Below are positions 1 through 10,275 of a stretch of 64,000 nucleotides of DNA, one piece after another. The translations under genes were made by a program, and so were the position numbers. The notes below the pieces were generated by a model, which saw only the letters and a program-made list of their open reading frames with translations, was not told the origin of the DNA and did not search any database. The stretch's first letter is position 1, and each line of letters begins with the position of its first letter. Origin of the DNA: Adiantum capillus-veneris (taxonomy: Eukaryota > Streptophyta > Polypodiopsida > Polypodiales > Pteridaceae); contig CM043955.1 of NCBI GenBank assembly GCA_014529385.2, positions 152,382,140 to 152,446,139 on the forward strand, in the 5' to 3' direction.

Positions 1-317
1 ACCAAACAAGTGTGAGGAAAGGGGGAGACCAAAGGACATACACTTCTAACATTGTCTACAAGGAAGTGTTGCAATTGACTCATTATGAAATGAAATTCAA
101 GTTTAAAGACTTATTCAGCCTTGCAAGATTTGAATTATGCAGTAGCTTTGTAGATATAATATATAAGTTCACCCATCTCATTTATAAGCTTTGTAAACCT
201 ACATTTTTGGTCTACCAATTTGCTCATGAATTTCAGAGAGGTGTCTTCTTTGGGTATTACATTTTGAGGCCTTATATAGTGATATGATAGGGGATCTCCA
301 TAATTGTTCTATGTACT

Positions 318-320
<3 letters not shown>

Positions 321-364
<44 letters not shown>
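321..364. repeat. (TC)22 microsatellite
   Basis: Uninterrupted TC dinucleotides, read directly. It is one of two pyrimidine tracts that precede two purine tracts within 1.4 kb. Confidence 0.98.
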
Positions 365-366
<2 letters not shown>

Positions 367-487
367 AAAATACATAGCACCAATCTTTGACCTTCATTTA
401 CTTTTTTTTATGAATGAAGATGGATCCTAATGCCTCCTTGGCCTGTACGCTACAAAGGGGACCTCGGCACATCCAAGGTAAAAGATG

Positions 488-491
<4 letters not shown>

Positions 492-541
<50 letters not shown>
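492..541. repeat. (CT)25 microsatellite
   Basis: Uninterrupted CT dinucleotides, read directly. The Ser/Leu repeat in the open frame crossing it is a by-product of the microsatellite. Confidence 0.98.
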
Positions 542-544
<3 letters not shown>

Positions 545-1430
545 AATTTGAAACTCACAATCACCAATTATATTCTAGATCCACTACTATGGAAGGTCCC
601 TATCAGTGCCATGGAGGTTATTCATCTGCTCGAGGTTTTTGATGTAGTAAGGTAACAATGTTGATGTTGTAAAGTAATCAGATTTTATTATGTCTCTATT
701 TTTTTTATACTAATAGAGTCTTCATTAGATATAGATTAAAAAATTATCCACAGTTCTTGCTGGTGGGATTTTTTGAGGCCTCGTATGATCCAAGTTTGCT
801 CTGCTACGTCCAAGTTGCTATCCAAAGAGGATTCAGAGCACGTATCACCATTGCAGAGCTCGGAAGAACCCTCCCAATGAATGCTATGTTTTCTCAAAGT
901 CTAACCCATGGTAGTTGGTCCCTACGCATTTTTGTTATGGGGTCTATTCCCCCAATGATTGGTCAATGTGTCTTACATCGTGGATCATGGGTGGTTAGAT
1001 ACCGTGTAGAGCATGTTGTAGGTTGCGCTTTAGGATGTAGAAAGCTTGAATCTCTATGTACTATACATAGATATTATTTTGGACATTTTGACTGTGTATT
1101 TAGAGACCAGTAACAATATCTTGCCATGCAGACTTTTTAAGGATGCTATAAATAATTTGGTATAGCAACAGATTGGAATATGTCAGTGCATACTTAGTGT
1201 TTTAATCACATTGTGATAACATTAAGTTTTGCACTTGAAACATAATGTTGCAATTATATAGCTCTGCAATTTAAACGCAAGAAGTGGTCTTTGTAATGCT
1301 ATATTTTTGGACATAAGTCATTGCATAAAGGGTTGAACAGAATCTTTTCAAATGTTCATTTCCAAATTACATGAAAGTTCTTTTACATGGGTCATACCAC
1401 CACCGTGGGTGCACTAGAGAAAGAGAGAAG

Positions 1431-1432
<2 letters not shown>

Positions 1433-1474
<42 letters not shown>
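1433..1474. repeat. (GA)n microsatellite
   Basis: Uninterrupted GA dinucleotides. It is complementary in sequence to the CT tracts at 321-364 and 492-541. Confidence 0.98.
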
Positions 1475-1476
<2 letters not shown>

Positions 1477-1632
1477 ACACTTTATACTCAATATTATATT
1501 GATCTCACACGTGTATCATCTTGACAAATGCATTCTGAAATTGCCAAGATTTGTAGGCTTTTTCACCATCAACTTTATAAGAAAGAGGGATTAAAAGTTA
1601 TTGAGATGGGACTACACTAAACCAATGGCAAG

Positions 1633-1633
<1 letters not shown>

Positions 1634-1670
<37 letters not shown>
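1634..1670. repeat. (GA)n microsatellite
   Basis: Uninterrupted GA dinucleotides; the second purine tract, in inverted relation to the upstream CT tracts. Confidence 0.98.
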
Positions 1671-1672
<2 letters not shown>

Positions 1673-4619
1673 TTTTTTTCATTTTCTTTTATGACAATTT
1701 TCAAGAGTGAGGGGTTTAAGAGCAAGAGGGGCAGCACCGTTTTACTAGTATGTTTAATAAACCATCCATTAGGATGCTTACAAACCGTGTTCAACGGACC
1801 ATGTCATGTGCACATGCACTATGAGAGGCTCACTTTTGGAGCTACAAGGAAAGTCAACTAAAAGGTGACGACTCAAAGACTTGAGTTGTGACATTGAACT
1901 TGTAGGCAGCGCATAGAATTTTGCAAATTAGGTACATTTTAGAGGTTATATCCTTACACTTTCATCCTTTGTGCATGTAATTGTCAAATTCAAATTATTT
2001 TGCGTAAAGATGATTACTAAAAGCCATGAAAACATGACACAACTCAAAGAATCACTTTTGGACAAAAAATTTAAAGTAAGATAATATCATGATCATTATT
2101 GAAGCCTCGATTTTCACATGAAATTGGATTTTGGCTTTGTACATGGGTTCAAGGCATTATAAATAGATAGAATTTGGCTTTTGAGCTCATGCCAGATTAA
2201 ACTCATTTTTTTAATAGAAGACTTTTGAGAATGACAAATTATGAAAGGGAGTGCTCTGGTAGTCCAAACTCTTTCAAACTTGATGTGTGGGCTTGTGATG
2301 ACGTGCTAAAGCTATAGGTGAAGTTGGATCCATTCTGGTACATAAGACAAGAAGAGCAATTATTATTTCCTAACACGTTTTGCAACTTTTTTACAAGTTT
2401 GACTTTACATATTTTTGGACCATGATGTAATGAATCTTTGAATGTCGTTTTGGTAAATTTTGGAAATTTCAAGTATCCTTTAGGTTGAATTTTGACATTT
2501 TGAAGCCTTGGTGCATTTTTTGATAGAGAAACCAAGTGGAAATGGATTTTTGCACCTTTTCTTAGCATATGGGGTCAATTCCACATGTACAAGAAAAGGT
2601 GTGGTAGGGTTTTGAGAAAAGGCAGTTTTTTTGGACAAATAGATACTAATCACGATTATTATTTAAGCTTGAAAATATTCATAAAAACTGACTTTCAAGT
2701 TACAAACATGTTCACTAGGTATTGTACATAACCTTTAGTCCTTTTTAGCTTGGATTGGTGACTTGAGATGGATCTCCCCATGTTGCTCTTTGATTTTGGT
2801 AGTTTTGTCCTTGACTCTTGATGGTGGTGAGATTTTCCACTTAGAGTGCATGGGATATTTGGTATAGATTTGCTATGTCAAATTTGGATCACTTTGGAGT
2901 CAATTTGTGGTTGTAGGTATATGCGTTGAACACCTCCAAACCGTTTTGTAATACCATAGGCATCACTTGATGTTTCCTCAAGATCCAAACAAAGTACATT
3001 GTCTAATCTATGTACAAGCTCCCCTGAAGTGAGAGTCCATTCTCGATACTTTGTAAAAATTGAGATTATTATCTATAGACCCCTTGAACAATGGTCAATT
3101 GGTCATAAGAGCTTATGGGAGTGTTCTATGACCTAGGGTTTTTTTGAGCTACCCACTTGACAAAGCCGTAAATAAGTTCATTAGTAGGTTAAGAGCTTAC
3201 CCCTCATGTCTTGTACAAAACTATGCACTCTAGAGTCCACTAGCAACTCGTAAATGTGTGTAGAAAAGAGTCTTGAGGGCTCTCTCCAAAGGTGACAAGT
3301 GAAATGGATACTATTTTTGGCCTATCGAGTATCTACGTATTTGAAATCTATAGCTCAATTTCTCTTATACCTCTCAATTAATCCCAATACATCACAAATC
3401 ATATTTTTCTTTTAAAAATTCCTTCATTTGGACTCCATTTACCGAGTTTCTAGAAATTTTGGTAGACTAGACATCGAGGGCCTAATTTGAGCTTTTTGTC
3501 CACCTCATCCAAATTGAACAAGATTTGACATAATACTCCATGATTCATATCTTTTTTATCACCATCATACCTTTCGTTTCACAATTTGAGTATGTTTGCT
3601 ATTTATTTATAATTTTTGAACTTTTTATTAAAAATTAGAAGGAAATTACAAATTCAAACTTAAAATTAAAAATCAAAGCCAATTATTAACAAAACACACT
3701 TAATTATCATACTTGCCATATTGTGGATTTCTTCATTTTGGTTGCTTCGTTGGTCAAGCACGCACAAAATAAGAAAAAAGTATAAACTTTTTGACTTTTT
3801 TATGATATGCATACTATGTTCACATACCTGGCGGGTTTATTATATTACATGTTTCACAATCTCTATTTTTAGAGAAGCATCTTAAGCTAACTTTATCAAA
3901 AAAATCGCACGTTAACATATAAATATTTGACTGGCAATTCAAACATTACCCTTTTGATAATAATTGTTACGTAGTTTGGTGCACATTTAGAATGCCTCTC
4001 CCCTCTTAATTGGGTTCCTTCAAGAAGGATATTGGGTGGTCCAAGTAGTGTCGTGCATGGGTTGAAAAATCTTATTAATGCATAGCCTGAATTGGCCTTA
4101 CCATGCTTATGATGTCAATGCATTTCAAAAGACAATGTGGTTCAAGACTCACGATCTTGAGTAGTGTTCTCAAGGGCCTTTGATGGCGAGGATTTTTTCT
4201 TTTCATATTTATTAAATAGAAGATTTCAACTTGTTGTCATGCATTTTTTGGATGAGCACAAAGTCATTAGATCATGCCAAAAAGCTTGCTAACTAGCCTC
4301 ATGTATATATGTGTACGTAGTGCGTCGAGTCTTGGGAGTGACCATGTAAAATTTAGGTACAAAGGTTTGGTTTTGTCGGGCTTGTGTACTAGTGTTTTGG
4401 GTTTTTCGAGTCCCTAAAACATGGTTTGTAATAAGTTATTTCAGCCATGATTTATAGTTTGTGAATCAGACTTGTACATCATGAGCAATGTGTGTCCGAA
4501 GTGGGTGGTCTCGACTTAAAAAGGGGTTGCAGATGCATACTACAAAGGAAACTAGGACAACTTGATGATTGAAAATTAGAAATGCTAAGATTTAAAATTT
4601 CTAAAGATAGTCGAAGTAA

Positions 4620-5488
4620 TGGGCTCTGAGCCGTGCTTTACGGCATCGCAGTTGGTGGTCGGAGCGGGGCACTATGCTCCTGGGAAGTTGGTCCTGAGAA
4701 GGGGTCAAGCTGGAAAGTATTTGTGGGGGGAGGAAGGAGTTGGAGAAGTGCAAGAGGAATATGCCATGTGGCACTGGGGTTATCCCACATGGGAAGGGGG
4801 AAGGAGGAAATGGGGGGTATAAGGGAAGGATGGGGTGCCCATTAGGGGTGTATCAAACGAGAGAGGAGCTCTCTCAAGCCTTGGCTATGGGGGACTTGTG
4901 GGATTCAAGAGGGGAGAAGATGGCACCATTTTGGATTTCCACTGCCTGCCCAAGTGCCTGCCCATTCTTTTGGTCCCTTGGACACTAGCTCCCACCCCTT
5001 CCCTTGGCCCAAAAGTCACCGGTTGCCCATTTCTTACCTAAATGAAGCAAAAAATGGACCGATTAAGAGGAGCCTACAAGGAGAGTCTTGTCGGTTGAGA
5101 AGAGAGAAAAGATCTCTTGGAATAAAAGATAAAAATAGGCCCCATTTTATAGCTGCAATTCTCTGCAACACCTGCAAACTTTCCAGAGAGCTCATTTTTT
5201 AGCATGAGAGAGTACACCCCCAACTTCGAGTGGCCATATCTCTCTCATCTTTTATCTGTTTGTAGCCTATGGATGCTCTACGGACATCTACTTGAGACGA
5301 AATATGTCTTTATGTCCTTGGTTTGTATTAACTCCAAGTGTGCTTCATGCTAGAAGGGTTCTTCGTAAATGTTTACAGGTGCTTATCACGGGTGGTTTCG
5401 GTGGTACAATAGTTCTTCCTTCCGATGGTGTGACTCGTGCAAGGCTATAGAGAAATTTGTTTTCCTTGTTGTTTGCATGCTAGCATCA
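4620..5488 (+). repeat. 5' LTR of old Tat-like element A
   Basis: The right end is placed by a TG...CA style end (CA at 5487-5488). It is followed after two bases by the same primer-binding sequence (TTGGTGCCCCC) that follows the LTR of the complete element D. The left end is placed where composition switches from AT-rich to GC-rich and a TG occurs (4620); this end is uncertain. No 3' partner LTR was found, so the 3' end of A seems lost. Confidence 0.45.
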
Positions 5489-5490
5489 TT

Positions 5491-5505
5491 TTGGTGCCCC
5501 CATGG
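5491..5505 (+). other. Primer-binding site of element A
   Basis: TTGGTGCCCCCATGG lies just downstream of the LTR end and shares TTGGTGCCCCC with the corresponding site of element D at 48438. A site shared at the same place in two diverged relatives supports it as the reverse-transcription primer site. I could not match it to a specific tRNA; it is not the initiator-Met type. Confidence 0.6.
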
Positions 5506-5799
5506 AGGAGCAAGTGCTCATGTACTCCAATTCTTGTGAAATATGTATATTCTGCAGGCAAAGAATGTAAAGGGGATGTGGGTCCTTATGGACAACCGCC
5601 TATGTATGTGCAAATTGTGGACAACACTTGAGGCGGTCATGTAATTGGATTGTAGCCTCTTTGGAGGGTTGTGAGGTTTTGTGAAGCCAAGCACTAGGGT
5701 CCGGGTTACCCAGTGTGAGGTGGATTAGGTACTGGAGCGATCCATTGACATCCCTTGAACTTAGGACGTCACATGTAAGTGTTTTTGTGGCAATCGAGC

Positions 5800-7440
5800 A
5801 TGGCGGATGAGTTTCCACAGTTTCATGGATTGCCTAATGAGAATGCACGGCGCACGAGTTTCCACAATTTCATGGATTGCCTAATGAGAATGCACGGTTT
5901 ATTGAGAAATTGGAAGCTAATTACTTATTGCAAAATATACTACATCAAGCTATATTATTGCAGTTGTTGCAATATAGTTTATAGGATGAGGCAAAAGTTT
6001 GGTTACAAAATTATGAAGAGGTAGTACAGACACAAACTCCACGGGCGGTTTTGGACTACAATCATGTGAAGTAGGATTTTCTAGCACAATACATGAGCAT
6101 TGAAGTACCTGATGAAGTTTGGAATGAAAATTTTGGGGTACACTCAAAAGGCTAATCAAAGTGTTGATGGTTTTGTCATGCAGTTTACCCATTTATGGGA
6201 TACATGGCCCCAAGATTTAGGAAATGGAATCCCTTTCGGCATGTTAAAGAAGGATCATTTTGTGGAAAACTTAAAGGAAAGTCTGAAGTTCAAAGTTGAG
6301 CTGAAAAGTCCCGCTACTTTCGAGGAAGCAGTCATCATCGCCAGGGAGAAAGAATGGAAATCTCAAAGACTCAATGAGTATGGGAAAGTGGTCCATGTGC
6401 AAGGTAATGGTGGCCAAAATGAGTAAAATCAAGTAGAGGTTGAATCCCAACCTGCTCAAAGGGTTGCAAACACTGAAGAGTTACAACAAAATATGCAAGA
6501 CATGATGACCATGATGCAGGAATTGCCGCTCAGTGTTCTTGGAGATGGTCGTGGTCGTGGTAGAGGAATGGCCCAGCCATATGAAGCTCAGCCTAATGCT
6601 AATGTGGGTCATGGACAAGGTGTCTTTGAGCCACAAAGGAGGTTCATCCCTACCTATTATAATCGTGGTGAACTTGTTCATATCATCACTCATTGTCCAA
6701 GGCCAACAAGGATGGGAGGTGATATGTTTCCACTTCCTCAGAAGATTCCTAACAGGGATAATGATTATGTAGTGGATATACGAGGAGATCAAGGTATTGA
6801 AAAGGAAAATCAGGTCTCAACCTCTAGTAGTCATGTGGGTATTGTGGGGGTTGAAAAGAAAGAAGCAAATATGATGCCCGGAGGCAAAAGAGAGAGGGAA
6901 GGCTATGCTGCTCCAGGTCCCAGTAAGAAGAAGGGGAAAGAGAAAGAGGGTGAAGATGCACAAGTTAAGAGGAAGAGAAGACCTTGTAGACGGTTTGAAG
7001 TAGTAGATCTACCTTTGGGAGAAGGCCAAACAGTTTACAGTTTAAAGAAATACCTAAATTGGAGGAAAGTAGATTGTACTTTTGGACAATTGATGAATAT
7101 GGTGCCCAAACTTAAGATACAGTGGAAGTCATTATTTAGTGAATCCATAGAGAGAGATGAAGCATGGACAAGTCAAAGCGTTGGCTGTGGGAGAGTTACC
7201 CAACATTTTTTCTGTGGTGAACGCTTGGCATAGTGGGCATGGGAGAGGCCTACATTGATGGAGGTGCTCAAATTTGTGTGATCACATAGTCATGTGTTAA
7301 GATATTGGGTCTCATTACATGCAGAAGCTCTAGGTTTAGGATTCAACTAGAAAACCATGCCAAAGAGAAGTGTTTAGGGTTGATTAAGAAAATCACTTTC
7401 TTAAAGCCAGGGGAGTCCTCTCCACCCTGTCACCCTCTTA
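5800..7440 (+). pseudogene. gag: Degenerate gag and protease start of element A (Tat-like Ty3/gypsy)
   Basis: One reading frame opens at ATG 5800 and recurs at 6100-6426 and 6493-7233, with stops between. It encodes a retrotransposon gag domain (about 5.85-6.35 kb), then an Arg/Gly-rich stretch, a CCHC zinc knuckle near 6655-6700 and a Lys/Arg-rich linker. The linker aligns with the start of element D's pol (shared pattern of a CRRFEVVDLPLGE-like box and a VPKLKIQWKSL-like box). The protease start (YIDGGAQICV) appears in another frame near 7240-7280. Damage includes a 47-bp tandem duplication (5809-5855 and 5856-5902), stops and a mutated knuckle: two of its three cysteines read as Tyr and Arg. 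The product would be capsid and protease of a copy-and-paste retrotransposon; this copy is dead. Confidence 0.8.
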
Positions 7441-7466
7441 CAGTATGTGGGATTTATGGCTAAATT
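7441..7466. other. Uncertain junction between element A protease and inserted remnant F
   Basis: Recognisable A protease sequence ends near 7400. The inverted LTR of F seems to end with the TG-initiated sequence near 7467. The exact breakpoint and any target duplication cannot be fixed by eye. Confidence 0.35.
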
Positions 7467-9577
7467 GATGACAACACCCAGAGACAAGCTATCAAGAACT
7501 TTAAAAAAAAAAACACCAAGACACTTACACATCATTGTTGTCCATTACTTTACGTTGGAAGAGAGACAAAGTATCCAAGCTTACTCCAAATCCATCCTCC
7601 TTGATTCAGCAAATGTTGGGCTTACACTAGTAGGAGAAATGATAGATTTCCTACTCTCAATTGAATGATCACTCTCTCTTACAATGGCATAGAGTTCTCT
7701 TGCTAATCACCCCTAATACAACACATGCGTATGCATAAGACAATGATCTTCCACTCAAAAGCTCCTTCTAGAGAGGTTGAGCTTGGATTCTCAAGCTATA
7801 GCATAGTGCTCTTGCTTATGGCTCCTCCCTTTGTGCTAGCTACACCCTCCTTTTATAGCAATTTTGAAGGCTAGGGTTACTCCTCTAAGCATGGTTGGGT
7901 TAGATTTTCAGCACTTATCTAATTTCTTTTGCTTGTAATTATCAAGAAGTTGGTGTGGATAGATGAAGAAGAGAGAGAGGAGAGAAGTGGAGGTGATAGG
8001 ACTTTTCATAGTAGGTTAGTGTTAGTAAATTAGTAGAGTTAGTATTTTTATTGATTTACAAATGGAATTGGATATTTACAATGGGAGTATCCATGTAGGA
8101 TACAAATAAGGAAGAAAAAACTCTTAATAGATAGGAAAACATGGATTTCTTACAATGTTGATGCTCCAAGTGTCTTGAGTAGAGTCAATTTTGACACTTG
8201 TTGACGGTCCACTAGCTTTGACGGTACGTTTTTTCTCCACTCTTGACCTTCCTTGAGAGCCAAGGTAAGTGAACATGAGTAATCAATCACCATAATGCTA
8301 TCTTTCAAGAGAAGAGGCTGAATTTTGTGGTTTTTTTTATAGATATGGGTAATATGGATGAGGAAAAATGAGACTAGGTGGTCAATTTTGGAATGGAAGT
8401 CTATGTAGGAGACATGAGTTCACCATGGTTTCTCTTATTCTTCAAGGTTGAGAAGAAGGTGAGTAGGGTGCAGAGAGGTAGGGATGATGAGTGGAGAAGT
8501 GTGTGTGAAAGAGGAAAATGATAAAGTGGAAGAGGGAGTGTGGTTGCATAGCATGGGCAAACTGGGGTCCACCAATAAAATCATAGCTCACAGTTCGTAG
8601 CTCAAAAAAATATGAAAAAATTTGAGGTGAAAGTTTAGCCCACGAGCTACAACTTTTGTTTGTATCACCTTTTCAAATTCGGGGAGCATGTGATCTTTAA
8701 AAATTCAGAAAAACCAACTATTTTTTTCCACTGCACAAAGTCCTTGTGAGGTCCTTCTTTGGATGATTCTTTTGAATACCTCCAAGAGTGAGCCCCCCAT
8801 AGTGCATGCATCCATGCCACATACCCTTGACCTTATTTGGTAGGTCTATAATTGAAGATATTGTTGAGATCATGATATAAGTGAATAGTAAAACTAAGAA
8901 AATCAAATATTGAGGGGTCTAAAAAAATATGTACATGTCAAATATAAATAATATAGGTGGAAAAAATATGAAGGGGTCAAAATAAATCTCTCTCATTATA
9001 AGTCTATCATAAAAAGATGAATATTTTTGGTGGTCTAATTTATGAGAGTAATAGAGAAAAGATGTAGGAAGAAAAAAATCACAATAGTGAAAAAATATAC
9101 ACATAAATAGAACTAGTTTTTTTTTATTTTTGTTGGGATGGAGTTACACCAAAAATAAGAGAAGCTTGCATGAAATTATTTTTATATGGGATAAAGAGTA
9201 TGCAAAATGGTAAGAAAAAATATGGTAATAGTGAGTCAATGTACATAGCATAAATAACACACCATAGGTAGAAATATTTAAATAAATACCAAGATAATTA
9301 TGAAAAATCCTTTTATTTAGGCCTTATATACAATGAAATATTTACACACAAATGGGCCATAATATACTTATAATTTTAATTTTATTTTTTATTTTTTTTG
9401 GCTCAACTAGCCCAGTGACTAGCTAATTGAGGGTTTTTAAGAAGATATGGGAAAAGTCCCCTAACTCACACACACCTATATACAGTGAAAGGGTGAAGGT
9501 TACCACAGTGTTTGAGTGATTTGATAGGGTGAGGTAACTTGCTATGGAAATTACAGAGAGCCGAAAAACGGCTATCA
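7467..9577 (-). repeat. 3' LTR of Tat-like remnant F, reverse orientation
   Basis: On the minus strand the sequence TGATAGCC (ending at plus position 9577) follows a polypurine tract and the words GGAGGGCTAA. The complete element D has exactly this arrangement (GGAGGGCTAA then TGATGGGG). That fixes the LTR start; the other end near 7467 is tentative and gives a length of about 2.1 kb. The interior is AT-rich and codes for nothing I recognise. No matching 5' LTR was found. Confidence 0.5.
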
Positions 9578-9593
9578 TTAGCCCTCCCCCAGG
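9578..9593 (-). other. Polypurine tract of remnant F
   Basis: On the minus strand it reads CCTGGGGGAGGGCTAA, directly before the LTR start. It matches the tract before element D's 3' LTR. This is the second-strand priming site of LTR retrotransposons. Confidence 0.65.
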
Positions 9594-9746
9594 ATGATGG
9601 TATATTCATGTACCATCATAGAGCATCTTTTCCAAAGAGAGTGCTTCAGAGTCGTTGACGAGATCTTCATTGTTTGGCCCCTCAAAATTTTGGCTGGAGT
9701 TACACTCATGCTTCATGTAACAATACTTACATGAGACAGCTGCCCT

Positions 9747-9945
9747 TTAACAGATCTTTGGTAGATCCTTTGGTAGAAGGCGACTCAAATAAGTCTTCAA
9801 GCGATACCCGTTTACCTTCCTGGAGTGCTCTTTCCCATTCAAGTCCATAAGTTGATAGTAACTTGAATTGAAAGCCTTCTTGACTATGTATGGCCCCTGC
9901 CATCTACTTTCAAACTTGGCATCAAAACGATTATCATGACCTTGG
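9747..9945 (-). pseudogene. Integrase C-terminal (GPY-type) fragment of remnant F
   Basis: The minus-strand frame encodes a patch (DNRFDAKFESRWQGPYIVKK) and a second box, VNGYRLKTYLSRL. These align with the end of element D's polyprotein (DNRFD...LRWECPFIV...VNGWRLKPYFLRF). Only the C-terminal tail of integrase remains. Upstream, the minus frame runs into sequence that codes for element A on the other strand, so the longer minus-strand open frame to 10178 is chimeric and partly fortuitous. Spacing to the polypurine tract and LTR is as expected for the 3' end of a Tat-like element. Confidence 0.75.
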
Positions 9946-10275
9946 TTGAGAGATGTTGGTGTTGTGCAAGATTGGGGCAAGGGCACAATTTGTGTGTATG
10001 GCAAGAAGGGTGAAAAGAGCGTGTTTGATAAGACTGCCAAGCAACCTTTGGCACTAGAAGATATGAGTGAAAATGATGAATCCAAAGTTACCAGTGAAGA
10101 CAGCTCTGAAGATTCAAAAAGTAGCACTACTTCTAGTTCAAGTGATGAGGGTGAAGTGTCATTCTTTCTATTGGACAAGGAGAAGTGAGAAATTGGTGAA
10201 GCATTTCAAGTGTTAGGGGATATAAATGCTTTAAGCCGTTTAAACAACTTGAGGAGTTGATGCAACTTGAACAAG
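9946..10275 (+). pseudogene. Element A protease C-terminus and acidic linker (continuation)
   Basis: The plus frame (starting VVQDWGKGT, then a Gly-Lys-Lys-Gly-Glu box and a Ser/Glu/Asp-rich tail) aligns with element D's pol just after its protease (KQDWGTGLL, GKKGE, then a Ser/Glu/Thr-rich linker). A therefore resumes here after the F insertion, about 30 codons having been lost or displaced at the junction. The frame then fades at about 10260-10280, where the GC-richer primase block begins. Confidence 0.75.

Larger units (their letters stand above)
1..4619. other. AT-rich intergenic DNA, no recognisable gene
   Basis: I see no protein family here. The longest open frames (for example plus 757-1110, about 118 codons, and minus 2239-2568, about 109 codons) show no motif I know and have no homologous partner elsewhere in the window. 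Four dinucleotide tracts lie in the first 1.7 kb. From about 1.9 to 4.6 kb the sequence is plain AT-rich DNA. The composition changes sharply to GC-richer sequence near 4620, where an LTR probably begins. Confidence 0.6.

Noticed and set aside
757..1113. 118-codon frame as a host gene
   Set aside because: No motif or homologue recognised, no promoter or splice context; open length alone is weak evidence.
4619..5202. Several overlapping 67-82 codon plus-strand frames as small genes
   Set aside because: They lie in the probable LTR of element A, overlap in different frames and show no conserved motif.
9747..10178. A single 143-codon minus-strand gene
   Set aside because: Only 9747-9945 matches integrase. 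The rest is antisense to the element A protease tail, so the frame is chimeric across an insertion junction.
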